Source: Heterobilharzia americana
Lineage: Eukaryota > Platyhelminthes > Trematoda > Strigeidida > Schistosomatidae
Assembly (NCBI GenBank): GCA_944470555.2
Contig: OX104134.1
Location: 8,411,248-8,475,247, forward strand
Direction: 5' to 3'
Length of the DNA: 64,000 nt
A program made the translations under genes and the position numbers. Position 1 is the stretch's first letter, and each line of letters begins with the position of its first letter. The notes under the pieces are model-generated. The model was not told the origin of the DNA and did no database searches. It saw nothing but the letters and a program-made list of their open reading frames with translations. Positions 36,048-45,259 of the stretch are shown here, in pieces.

Positions 36048-36530
36048 TTATGAAATGTAAATTGTCTGAAAGCAACGTTGTGGCCAACAGACTCTTCTTC
36101 CGGACCTTGTGGTCCTGCCACTGTCGCTGGTATTGCGTGATTCCGATGCCGTTGTAATTTTCGGTGTTTCAGGTTGCTTCGCTGCGGGTTCAGACCTGGT
36201 ATCCGTGACATCTGGTTCCACAAAAGCTGGCTTGATTCTGTCAATGCTGACCGTTTCTCGTCTACCCGAGCGTTCGACCGTGACAACTTTGTCTGATTTA
36301 CTAATTACCTTGAAAGGTCCTTCATACGGGGGCTGTAAGGGTTTTCGTACGCCGTCGTGTCGGACAAAAACGTGGGTGCAGTTTGAGATGTACTGAAGTA
36401 TGTAAGCTTGCCTGTCTTGGTTTCGTGGGGGCTGAGTTCGTAGTGTGCTCATGTGTCGCCGTAGCTGTTGTACGTAGCTATTCAAGTCCGGTGGAACGTC
36501 TGTTGCCGGGTTAAAATACTCTCCTAGCAA
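36048..36530 (-). pseudogene. Element 2 Pol C-terminus with GPF/Y module
   Basis: The frame holds THVFVRHDGVRKPLQPPYEG, then FKVISKSDKVVTVERSG and SIDRIKPAF, the GPF/Y module found at the end of chromovirus- and CsRn1-type integrases. It ends with an RSGRRVCWP motif that matches the end of elements 1 and 3. The module helps integrase bind DNA or multimerise. Confidence 0.85.
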
Positions 36531-36533
36531 GCT

Positions 36534-37263
36534 TCAAGTAGTTCCACAAACTAACTCAGCAGTACAGCAACCAATGTCCTGCTTGACACTCGAACGTATA
36601 CCAAGGAGTACTAGTGGTAATTTGTCACTATACTTGTCATCAGTCTTTACTGCCATCAGTGCTGCTTTTAGTTGTCGATGGAACCCTTCAACAGTACCGT
36701 TGGATGCTAGATGGCATGCAGTGGTTCTTATGCACATGATCCCGAGAAGTTCAGTTGACTGTTGAAATGGACTACTCTCAAACTTTGCTCTTCTATCTGT
36801 GGTGATGACACTTGGGACACCAAAGTTAGAAATCCAGTGTTGGATGATATTTCTCACTACTGTTTCGGCAGACATGTCCTGCAGAGGTATTGCCACTGGC
36901 CATCTCGTGAATCGGTCTACACATGTTAAAATGTAGCTAAAACCATTTGACGGAGGTAGTGGTCCAACGATGTCAACATGTATATGGTCAAACCTGCCAT
37001 CCGGTGCGGGGAATCTTCCGGTAGGTGGAAGAATGTCTTTGCACTTCTGATCGCTGGCACGCTAAACAAGCTGTGGACCTTTGTCGAAGATCTCGATTCA
37101 TCTTTGGCCAGACGCATCGGCCAGTAATTAACTTCACCGTAGCTCGAATACCAGGATGTGAAATGCCATGCATCTTAGAGAAGACTAATCGTCTCATTGA
37201 TAACGGCACAAACGGGCGCGGTTTACCCTTGGATACGTCACAGGTGATGGATACAGTCATCAA
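36534..37263 (-). pseudogene. Element 2 integrase (three frames)
   Basis: 36988-37263 holds the H-H-C-C zinc finger (HGISHPGIRA, then CLACQRS). 36926-37117 and 36534-36896 hold parts of the D,D-35-E core, including ITTDRRAKFE and NGTVEGFHRQLK. The acidic triad appears to be kept, but two frameshifts split the domain. Confidence 0.85.
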
Positions 37264-37375
37264 GTGTCGCTTCTTAAAGACGTAATGAGGTGTTCACATT
37301 GTTTTTCAAATGTTTCAAGTCCTCATCCGTCGCCTGCAACTTTGCCATTTCTGCTGGGTCAATACGGTCACGTTC

Positions 37376-37699
37376 TTAGATGTTTACGTACATACAAGAC
37401 AAAGCATCAGCTGCCTCATTTTTGCTGCCTTTGACATACCTTATATCTGGAGTGAATTGTGAAATAAATTCTAAACATCGAATTTCTCGCGGCGAGTAGT
37501 TGTCATGCTTTGCGTCAACTGCTTTGGTGGGTGGCTTATGGTCGGTAAATACTATAAAAGCGTACCCTTCAAGCATATATCTGAAGTGCTTGATAGCCAA
37601 GTAAATCGCCAGCAACTCTGCCGAATGTACTGTATTGCGATTGAGAAGCATTAAGTCGTTTCGAGAAGAAAGATAATAGTTCCCACTGACCGTGAACAA
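37376..37699 (-). pseudogene. Element 2 RNase H
   Basis: The frame carries ELLAIYLAIKHFRYML, then FIVFTDHKPPT, then the closing SQFTPDIRYVKGSKNEAADA of gypsy RNase H. It overlaps the end of the RT frame in a different phase. It ends at a stop at 37376, before the integrase zinc finger. Confidence 0.85.
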
Positions 37700-38654
37700 A
37701 CTGTTGTAGCACTGCGCCTAACGCAACATTTGGAGCGTCTGTCATGATTGCTAGTGGTGCTTCTAAATCATGACGAGAGAGAAGAGTTTCAGAACTTAGA
37801 GCCAGCTTCAGTTTGTCAAAAGAATCATGGGTCATGTGAAACACTTTGGCTCGTCCTTGGAATAAATCTGTCAGAGGTTGTGCTACTTCAGCACATTTAG
37901 GTATGAAACGTCGATAGAAGTTTATTGACTCCAGAAATCTCCGTAGCTTTGGAAACGAATCTGGAACAGGACATTCTCGAATTGCATCTACTTCTTGAGG
38001 AACCGGTTTAACACCGTTGGCATTAACAATGTGACCCAAAAACTGTAGGGATTCTTCGCCAAATTCGCACTTCTGCGGATCTATTGTAATGCTATATTCA
38101 CACAGTTGTTCGAAAAGCGTTCCCAGATGTTGCAGATGCTCTGTTTCAGATAAGCTAGCTACTATTATGTCATCTATGTATGCACTGATGAAAGGTAATC
38201 CATGAAGTACCTGATCTATAAATCTTTGGAATGTTTGAGCAGAATTTGTCAAACGAAACGGCATACGAATAAATTCGAATAATCCAAAGAGGGTAGTGAT
38301 GGACATCTTAGGAACATCATTGGGTTCCACAGGAATGTGGTAGTAAGCTCGTATGAGGTCAATCTTGGTAAAGATATTTACTCCTGTCATGGAGTTCATA
38401 AAATCATGTATGTGAAGAATTGGATACTTATCAGGGACCGTACGCTTATTTAACACTCGATAATCAGCCACAAGGCCGTGTTTCACCTGGTGTTTTTTAG
38501 GTACCATATGCAGGGGTGATGACCATGGGCTCTTGAAAGGGCGTATAACTCCCAACTTTAGAAGTTTATCGAACTCCCGTTTTGCTGTCTGCAGCTTCTT
38601 AGGGTCTAAGTGTCGAGAGAGTGGAGGACCTCTTGTAAGAATATGGTGCGTCAC
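37569..38654 (-). pseudogene. Element 2 reverse transcriptase with start of RNase H
   Basis: An open frame of 361 codons encodes a gypsy-type [15 protein letters not shown], then DYRVLNKRTVPDKYP, then FGLFEFIRMPFRLTNSAQTF, then the intact YIDD box (near 38169-38180), FLGHIVNANG and FYRRFIPKC. It runs to the start of RNase H (FFSKRLNASQSQYSTFGR), where one frameshift breaks it. RT itself looks structurally sound, unlike the neighbouring protease. Confidence 0.9.
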
Positions 38655-38708
38655 CGTATGTTTTGGAGAGGACTTCGTGTAATCCGTTTGAGTGAGCTCG
38701 GGAAATTC

Positions 38709-39113
38709 TCACAGAAGGATATCGTACTCGGAAGTGCTGTTTATTGGAGCTACGACTAGGTTTATTGTTTTTGTCTCCGTAACGATACCCGTGATAGAAA
38801 ATTCACTGTCACGGCTAACTAGTCTATGGAGACTAGAGTCGACCAATAGTTCGTAGTGTTGAAGGAAATCCATGCCAATGACAGGCGACGACAGGTCAGC
38901 GATGACGAATTCCAACTGGAATGGTGTATGAAAGCCAATGTCTAGGATCAAAATTCCGGTTCCGTATTTAGTAATAGATCTACTTGTGGCCTGTAGTACC
39001 AAGGTCTGGTTGTGATGGCGTTTTTCGGAAGGTGTGAGTTGGCTCATGCTCACTTCCACTCTAGTGCCAACCAGAAACTGAGCTCCGGTCTTTCTATCCG
39101 TCACCCGAAACAA
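38709..39113 (-). pseudogene. Element 2 protease region, inactivated
   Basis: The frame aligns with the retropepsin of element 1: RVTDRKTGAQFLVGTRVEVS corresponds to the segment ending in DTGAEVS. The catalytic Asp-Thr-Gly is replaced by Gly-Thr-Arg, so it cannot be an active protease. The fold-closing VIADLSSPVIGMDFLQHYELL is intact. Confidence 0.85.
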
Positions 39114-39315
39114 ACTACTGTGTTGTTGTACGCCGGCCTTTCCGTTTCCCGAAGAAAAGGTTTTTGAAACCGCATGGTAACAAACAACGTGCTACTTTTA
39201 GATGCAACTGTACTCGTGGTCTTATGACGGCTACGGATCTGCTTCTGTAGAACTTCGGTGACCGTCGGTTTAACTGCAAAGCCGTCAGTTGTCCTATAAG
39301 TATGTCTATCTTCCT

Positions 39316-39882
39316 CTATAAAGCAGCTAATCGGTCGTTTTGCGTTGGCTCAGCAATACTTTCAACCTGTTTAGGCATCCTTTCGAACATACGGCCAGCG
39401 ATATCAGCCAACCTGTCAATGTCAATGTCCGCATCTCCCACAGCTAATATCTGCTGAATGCATGAAGGAAATCTCCGCAGCCAGAGCTGGTAGAATAAAT
39501 GGTTGTCTGCCTTCCTATCTTTCAGCAGCAGTTGTGAAGGTGTTATGTCACCGAGGCATACACTACTTAGTAGTTGATCGACAGCCTTCTGATCAGATAA
39601 TGAAGTAGCTTTCAGCACCTCCTGCTTCAAAACATCATACGATGTGTCTGGGTGGAGCTTTAATAGTGTCTCCCCTACTTGTTTAGCCACTTCTTCCGGC
39701 GAAACAGAGCTTGTATATCCGAACTTTGTACTTCGTGAAGTTACGTGATTGGCCATGAAGAAATGCTCTAGACGGAAAAACCACGATTGCGGGTCATTAA
39801 GCGTAAAACAAGGCATAAAAAGATTGATGGCACCCACGGACCCTACATTTGAAAAGTTTTGATTATTACAGTTTAAGGACAT
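39316..39882 (-). pseudogene. Element 2 gag fragment
   Basis: A frame of 188 codons starting MSLNCNNQNF. It holds a gag capsid-like region: NDPQSWFFRLEHFF near residues 34-47 (compare ADPRSWF-type entries in related gags), then LHPDTSYDVLKQEVLKATS, then the DQKAVDQLLSSVCLGD helix region. No zinc knuckle is seen in this frame. Downstream basic and knuckle sequence at 39113-39316 is out of frame or lost. Confidence 0.8.
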
Positions 39883-39947
39883 CAGTACTGGTACAACAAC
39901 AAAAATTTAAGAACAAGAGTAGGAAAAATACAATAAATAAGTATGTC

Positions 39948-40379
39948 TGTAGGGATGCGTGTTACAATTCCGTAACGATTGACCAACCCTACTTAATTTG
40001 ATGTGCTCTAGTACCTGCTTAACCAGTACTTTACCTAACGTGTAAGTACTGGTAACAAAACACAAATCAAAAGAACTGATACGCAATGTATTTAAAGGAG
40101 CTATGTATTTAAGGTAAATGTTATAATAATGAATGAGGGAAAAGTTTAATCAACTTATCTGGCTTGTAAGGCTGAACTAGGGACTCGGAGTACGTGCGTG
40201 GTGATCAGCACAATGGAGCGCAAAAATGGCGTCCAAGCCTGCTCGGATGCATGCTCGTTAAAACAAAACTTAAAACACCCTAAGCATCCGGAGGCAAGCT
40301 AGAGATTTATTTAGTTAATTTAATTTAAACTATTTATTTTAGCCCTAGTTATATTTTGGTGCCAGGAAGGTGCACTACA
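39948..40379. repeat. Element 3 LTR (3' LTR in element orientation)
   Basis: 432 bp with TGTAG...CTACA ends, matching 44147-44578 except for two substitutions near the start. Unrelated in sequence to the element 1 LTR. TGTC precedes it at 39944-39947. Confidence 0.97.
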
Positions 40380-40400
40380 GGTTATCCCCCTCCTAGAAGG
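40380..40400 (-). other. Polypurine tract of element 3
   Basis: On the minus strand AGGAGGGGGATAACC lies directly before the 3' LTR. Purine-rich, in the right place. Confidence 0.65.
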
Positions 40401-41005
40401 TTGTTGGGATACCGGCAACCTTCGATCCTAGGAGGCGACTGCGAGGCGGACACGCAACACCTTTCCATATTGGTGATGGAGTAGGTGACGTGTGGGTCTC
40501 CGAAGCTAGTGCAACTATGCACACCTACGAGGTAAGATAACTTTGCGTCTAGACGCAACCCTTCTCGCAGTGGTGGAAGGTGACCCAAAGCCTCCGTCTA
40601 CTTTTCCCTATTGCTTCTTAATCTACCGGGGAGTGTACAGGGGGAAATTGGTACAAAGAGAACCGAAGAACGATCCAAGTAGCATCGTCAGCGGCCAATT
40701 GTATCCAATTTTCAACGCATTTTCTAGGTTCTGCAAGAAGAAAGAAATGGGACATTAGAGTGCTAAGAAAAGGAAAACCAAACAATTCGAAGTGGGAGTA
40801 GTACAGAAAAAAAATAATAACCAACCAAAAAAAGTTTTCGGAATTTAAATTGTATTTTTGGTTTTTCTTTTTTTTTGAAAAAAAACTGTTTGCAAAGTAG
40901 TAAACATGACTTTTGAAAACTTTAGGTATGAAAACGCATTGAAAGTGTATGCCACGACAAAGTAGTTGAAACTCCGAATTCACCAAGTGTGAAGTTGCTC
41001 TGGGG

Positions 41006-41625
41006 CTAATTAACGAACTCGGCGTATCGCTTGGGCCAATGTACACGCCTCCCAGCACGTGTAGAGGTTACTGGATCAGTGTTACTAGACGTGGCTCTTT
41101 TAGAAGGTTCAGGATACGCGCGACTAAACGAGTCTGTTAGGGAGTCCGGCGGCAAGGGTCTGGGTGTGCCTGTGGAGGTGTCGCACAATATTGACACTTC
41201 ACTGTTCAGGAGCGGTAACGCTGTATCTTCAGAGAGGATGAGTGTTGAAGTTTTTCCATCTCCTCGTCTGAATCCTGAAGTTCGGCAATCTTCCGTAAGT
41301 CGACTGCTCGAGGCAAAGTAGTGGTGCAAACGCGAGACAGTGCGTCCGCGACAGGGTTATTCACACCAGAAATATGACGGATGTCCGACGTGAATTGCGA
41401 AATATAATCTAGGTGACGTAATTCACGCGGTGAATATCTGTCAGTAGTGGTGTGTAAGGCATACGTCAGAGGTTTATGGTCGGTAAAGATGATGAAGTCA
41501 CGACCTTCCACAAAATGACGAAAATGTTTCACTGAGGCATATATGGCGAGCAGTTCCCTGCCGAAAGTGCTGTACCGCATTTCGCAGGTGGATAACTTCC
41601 GGAGAAGAATGCAACTGGGATCCAA
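41006..41625 (-). pseudogene. Element 3 RNase H end fused to Pol C-terminus
   Basis: 41206-41625 covers RNase H: FGRELLAIYASVKHFR, then [11 protein letters not shown], then [16 protein letters not shown]. 41006-41329, in another frame, starts with the post-RNase H linker (EVSILCDTSTGTPRP). That linker normally leads into the integrase zinc finger. Here it is followed within about ten residues by the RAGRRVHWPKRY tail of Pol. The deletion junction is near 41137-41160. A separate one-base shift near 41215 separates the two frames. Confidence 0.88.
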
Positions 41626-42017
41626 GTGTGATCCGAAAGTTGTTGCAACACAGCTCCAATGGCCGTGTTAGAGGCGTCAACCGCAATGCTAAGAGGTAGG
41701 TTTACGTCTTGATGCACCAGCATCGTGGCGTCTGCTATTGCGGTTTTGATCTTGCGAAATGCTTCTAGTGCCTCCGGAGTCAAGCTGAAAGTTTTACATT
41801 TACTTTTCAGCAGGTCGGTCAGTGCAGTCAAAATGTGTGCACATTGGGGAATGAAGCGACGATAATAGCTCACCATACCCAGAAACACACGCAGAGCTTT
41901 AAGTGACGCTGGGACTGGGAAGTCTTGGATCGCCTGTACCTTTTCAGGTAGTGGGCGAATGCCTTGCTCGTCGATAACGTGTCCCAAAAATTTTAGTGAA
42001 CGAACGCCAATTGGCAT
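41529..42017 (-). pseudogene. Element 3 RT C-terminal part and start of RNase H
   Basis: The frame holds [18 protein letters not shown], then [10 protein letters not shown], then [19 protein letters not shown], the start of RNase H with its first catalytic Asp. It overlaps the end of the main RT frame by about 25 bases in another phase, so a single-base change near 41995-42017 breaks RT. Confidence 0.88.
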
Positions 42018-43123
42018 TTGGCCAGGTTGACTGTCATCGAATGCTCTGACAGTCTGGCGAAAACCTGTTTCAAGTGGTTAAAATGGGTGTCTTCGTCTGG
42101 ACTAGCGATTAGTATATCGTCTAGGTAGGCATAGGCGAAATCGAGTCCACGTAAAACATCGTGAATAAAACGTTGGAAGGTTTGTGCTGCATTGCGAAGA
42201 CCAAAAGGCATACGGAGGAACTCAAAAAGACCAAACGGTGTAATGACGGCTGTCTTGGGAACATCATCAGGATGAACCGGGATCTGATGATATGCACGCG
42301 TCAAGTCAAGCTTACTGAAGATAACCGAGCCTTTTAAAGATGCAGTCAAGTCGTGAATGTGAGGGACTGGGTAACGATCTGGAATCGTTTTAGCGTTGAG
42401 CCTTCGGTAGTCACCACAAGGCCTCCAGTCCATGCCATTGTTCTTGGGTACCACATGCAAGGGTGAAGACCATGGACTGTTGGATGGTCTGATTATTCCC
42501 ATTTCAAGCATGTGTTCGAACTCGGCTTTTACAGCACGCAGTTTCTCCGGGGATAATCGCCGTGGTTTCGCAAACACTGGCGGGCCAGTCGTCGTTATGT
42601 GATGAGAAACGTTCGAAGTCACACAAGGGACACAACGACTTGGCTTAAAGACATCCGGAAAGGACTGAATGATAGACGCGTAGGGACTAGAAGCGTCCGT
42701 CGTGCAGTACACGGGACTGAGGGGCGGCGTCTTTGTGACTATACCGGAAACAGAGAGTGTTGTGGTAGAATCTATCAACTTATGCTTGCCAGCATCTACC
42801 AGCAGCTGATAGTGCTGCAAGAGATCCATACCAATAATGCCGGTGGTCACATCTGCCACTATGAAAACCCAACGAAAGGGACGACGCAATCCAAGGTTGA
42901 GATCGAGGAATCTCCGACCATAGGTTGTGATGGGCGAACCGTTGGCGGCACGAAGTTGCAGAGACATTGGCCGCAGACGCTCTTCCTTCGTAGGTGGGAT
43001 GACGCTAGCTTCTGCCCCAGTGTCAACTAGGAAGCGTATCCCAGAATGTCGATCAGTGACGAAGAAGAGGCGACATGGAAGTGGCTCGCCAGCGACGTTA
43101 GTCGCCGTCACGTGCTGGCTCAC
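41993..43123 (-). pseudogene. Element 3 protease and reverse transcriptase
   Basis: An open frame of 376 codons. It has an intact retropepsin site ([14 protein letters not shown], about residues 31-44), a hinge like that of element 1, then RT with [19 protein letters not shown], then [15 protein letters not shown] and a YLDD catalytic box (about 42117-42128). Both active sites are intact. It ends at a stop just before the thumb because of a one-base shift. Product in a working element: processed Gag-Pol giving PR and RT. Confidence 0.9.
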
Positions 43124-43469
43124 ACGTTTCCCGCCTGGTTAGCCTCGAAGGTGCAAGGTCGAGTGCACTTTTGGCATTGGCACCATAACGTTTATGGTAC
43201 CAGCACAACCTGGGTTGGGATTGTCGCGATTTGGAACGTCTGCTACCGGTACGGGAGGCAGACCTGTTGCGCGAGCGAGACGTGCGACCTTTGTAAGAAC
43301 TACCAGACCGCATTTCGTTCCTGATGCTGCACAACTCTTCATACAATTTTGAGATGTGAGTTATAACATCGAAACTTGTTGGCTCAACAGCCGAGGGAGG
43401 ATGTGGTTTTGAACGAATCCGTGGCAGTAGACAGTGCAGCTGAGATACTAGTGTTGGGTTTCGTAGCAT
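43098..43469 (-). pseudogene. Element 3 gag C-terminal part
   Basis: This frame continues gag after a shift near 43400-43470. It holds an Arg/Ser-rich basic region and the first half of a C-H-C-C knuckle (CWYHKRYGANAK). The second half (KCTRPC) lies in the neighbouring frame (43139-43342), so another one-base insertion splits the knuckle. Confidence 0.75.
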
Positions 43470-43959
43470 CCACAGCTCTGTCAGCCGCTTCCGCCAACTC
43501 TATTAAGGGACACTTATGGAAGGGTGCGAGGATCCCTTGAACCGACTGTGGTAACCTCTGTAACCACAGTTGCTTGAGAAATGCTTCATCAATGTTGAAG
43601 TCAGCAATCAGCTGCTTCATCTGACGAAGCAGTTGCGTCGGCTTGCGATCACCCAGATGCACATCCCTGAAAAGTTCTTGCACTTTCTGCTGGTCAGTAA
43701 GTGCAACACGTTTGATGAGGGCGGTTTTGAGGCGATCGTAAAGATTCGGTGCTGGGTCATCTAGCACATCTGAGACGTCTTCAATCACATTTTCCGGTAA
43801 GCTGACGATGACTAAGTTGGACTTAGTTTCTTGTGATTGAATGTGTCTCAAGGCAAACTGAGCTTCCACATGGGAGAACCATGCAGATGGTCTGTGGGCC
43901 CAGAAGGTGGGAAGCTGGAGGGTTATGGCCATCTGCGCAGTCGAGTCGTTATCCGCCAT
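43384..43959 (-). pseudogene. Element 3 gag N-terminal part
   Basis: The frame starts MADNDSTAQMAITLQLP and holds WAHRPSAWFSHVEAQFALRH, then YDRLKTALIKR, then a QQKVQELFRDVHLGDRKPTQ helix region typical of CsRn1-type gag. It has 191 codons and stops before the basic/knuckle part, which resumes in another frame at 43098-43469. Confidence 0.85.
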
Positions 43960-44122
43960 TGATCAGGGAATTAACGAGGCACGATAGTGATAATAAAAAA
44001 ATTACAATGCAAAAATAACCAATGAGGAGTGCAATAATATAAAAAAAACGCTAGACGTGCCAAAAACAAAAATAAGCCAGACAAATCAACGCAAGAGAAC
44101 AAAGGTACTAGACAAAATAAGA

Positions 44123-44142
44123 AGTGATACTCGGGCTCACCA
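44123..44142 (-). other. Primer-binding site of element 3
   Basis: The minus strand reads TGGTGAGCCCGAGTATCACT, four bases inside the 5' LTR (44147). It shares TGGTGAGCCCGA with element 1, so it is again tRNA-Trp-like. Confidence 0.75.
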
Positions 44143-44146
44143 ATTT

Positions 44147-44578
44147 TGTAGGGATGCGTGTTACAATTCCGTAACGTTTGATCAACCCTACTTAATTTGA
44201 TGTGCTCTAGTACCTGCTTAACCAGTACTTTACCTAACGTGTAAGTACTGGTAACAAAACACAAATCAAAAGAACTGATACGCAATGTATTTAAAGGAGC
44301 TATGTATTTAAGGTAAATGTTATAATAATGAATGAGGGAAAAGTTTAATCAACTTATCTGGCTTGTAAGGCTGAACTAGGGACTCGGAGTACGTGCGTGG
44401 TGATCAGCACAATGGAGCGCAAAAATGGCGTCCAAGCCTGCTCGGATGCATGCTCGTTAAAACAAAACTTAAAACACCCTAAGCATCCGGAGGCAAGCTA
44501 GAGATTTATTTAGTTAATTTAATTTAAACTATTTATTTTAGCCCTAGTTATATTTTGGTGCCAGGAAGGTGCACTACA
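44147..44578. repeat. Element 3 LTR (5' LTR in element orientation)
   Basis: 432 bp, matching 39948-40379 at an offset of 4199 with about two substitutions. Followed by TGTC (44579-44582), the second copy of the target duplication. Confidence 0.97.
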
Positions 44579-44616
44579 TGTCAATGCCTACCACAAAGCG
44601 GCCGGAGAAATTCTCA

Positions 44617-44618
<2 letters not shown>

Positions 44619-44682
<64 letters not shown>
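44619..44682. repeat. (AT)n microsatellite, about 64 bp
   Basis: Alternating AT tract seen directly, between the element 3 insertion point and the second 188-bp repeat. Confidence 0.95.
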
Positions 44683-44686
<4 letters not shown>

Positions 44687-44768
44687 ATTGTATACAGTTA
44701 TTAATGACTGGTTGCAGTATTCAATTGAAAACAACAATAATATCCACCCATGAAACTTGCCACATTTT

Positions 44769-44790
44769 AATCAAATTGGGGTCACAAATT
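44769..44790 (-). other. Possible decayed primer-binding site of element 2
   Basis: The minus strand reads TTTGTGACCCCAATTTGAT next to the inner edge of the 188-bp repeat at 44801. It resembles the tRNA-Trp-type TGGTGACCCCGACGTGAT. This supports reading the 188-bp repeats as LTR remnants of element 2, but mismatches make it uncertain. Confidence 0.35.
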
Positions 44791-44800
44791 TGTCGAGCTC

Positions 44801-44988
44801 TGAAATCTGACTCCAAATTTATATACGTGTCCAGATACACTATCGCCTGTTTATAATTCCCGACACTGCTGATCCACCTACATCAGACAGTGTAGATATC
44901 AGGAGTTAACGCGAAGTATGTATCAGGATGTTGTATTGGTCAATGAGCGGGCAAAAAGTCTTTATCAGTACAACTAAACAAAAAATGT
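44801..44988. repeat. 188-bp direct repeat, copy 2
   Basis: Identical to 35405-35592 at every base. It lies on the far side of the nested element 2/element 3 block. See copy 1 for the LTR-like features. Confidence 0.9.
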
Positions 44989-45049
44989 TCATAATTTGAC
45001 ACTTGTTTATTTGTATTGGCTCGACGTTTTTCCGCGTCGTTTGTCATTG

Positions 45050-45165
45050 CATTTCGCGTTATCTCCTGATACTTACACTGTCTGGCTTAGGTAGATCAGT
45101 AGTGTCGGGGATAATAAGAAAGGCTATAGTGTTTTGGAATGAATACATAAATTTGGAGTCAGATA
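45050..45165. repeat. Diverged inverted copy of the 188-bp repeat
   Basis: The reverse complement matches the first roughly 120 bp of the 188-bp repeat with about one difference in five (shared CTCCTGAT, ACACTGTCTG, GATCAG and AAATTTGGAGTCAGAT blocks). It forms an inverted pair with copy 2. Beyond it, 45166-45260 on the minus strand weakly resembles the C-terminus of RTE family II. Confidence 0.75.
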
Positions 45166-45259
45166 TCAGCGCTGGACATTCTTCCCGCCTTAACCAGCCT
45201 TCTTTGAGAGTTATGGTTGTTCCAGTTAGTTTCTCTGTCCAAGTCCACAAACCTCCAAC

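Larger units (their letters stand above)
35593..39943 (-). mobile_element. Element 2: broken gypsy-like retrotransposon
   Basis: Minus-strand coding runs from gag (39882 downwards) through protease, RT, RNase H and integrase to a GPF/Y-containing C-terminus (36048). At least six stops or frameshifts break it. The protease has lost the catalytic Asp-Thr-Gly. Element 3 is inserted about 60 bp upstream of the gag ATG and separates it from any 5' LTR. The 188-bp repeats on either side (35405-35592 and 44801-44988) are its best LTR candidates. It resembles element 1 in all domains and belongs to the same broad clade. Confidence 0.85.
39948..44578 (-). mobile_element. Element 3: recently inserted, integrase-deleted gypsy-like retrotransposon
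   Basis: A 4631-bp element with 432-bp LTRs that differ at about two positions, and a TGTC target duplication (39944-39947 and 44579-44582). The minus-strand interior has gag, protease, RT and RNase H, but jumps from the end of RNase H straight to the extreme C-terminus of Pol. The whole integrase (zinc finger, catalytic core, GPF/Y) is missing, about 1 kb compared with element 1. It is inserted upstream of element 2's gag. Low LTR divergence means it moved recently, so integrase was probably supplied in trans, unless the deletion came after insertion. Confidence 0.93.

Noticed and set aside
42599..43030. 143-codon plus frame within element 3
   Set aside because: Lies antisense to the protease/RT frame of element 3, which has clear catalytic motifs.
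44569..44856. 95-codon frame starting at the end of the element 3 LTR
   Set aside because: It consists of LTR end, an (AT)n tract and repeat sequence; no protein signal.
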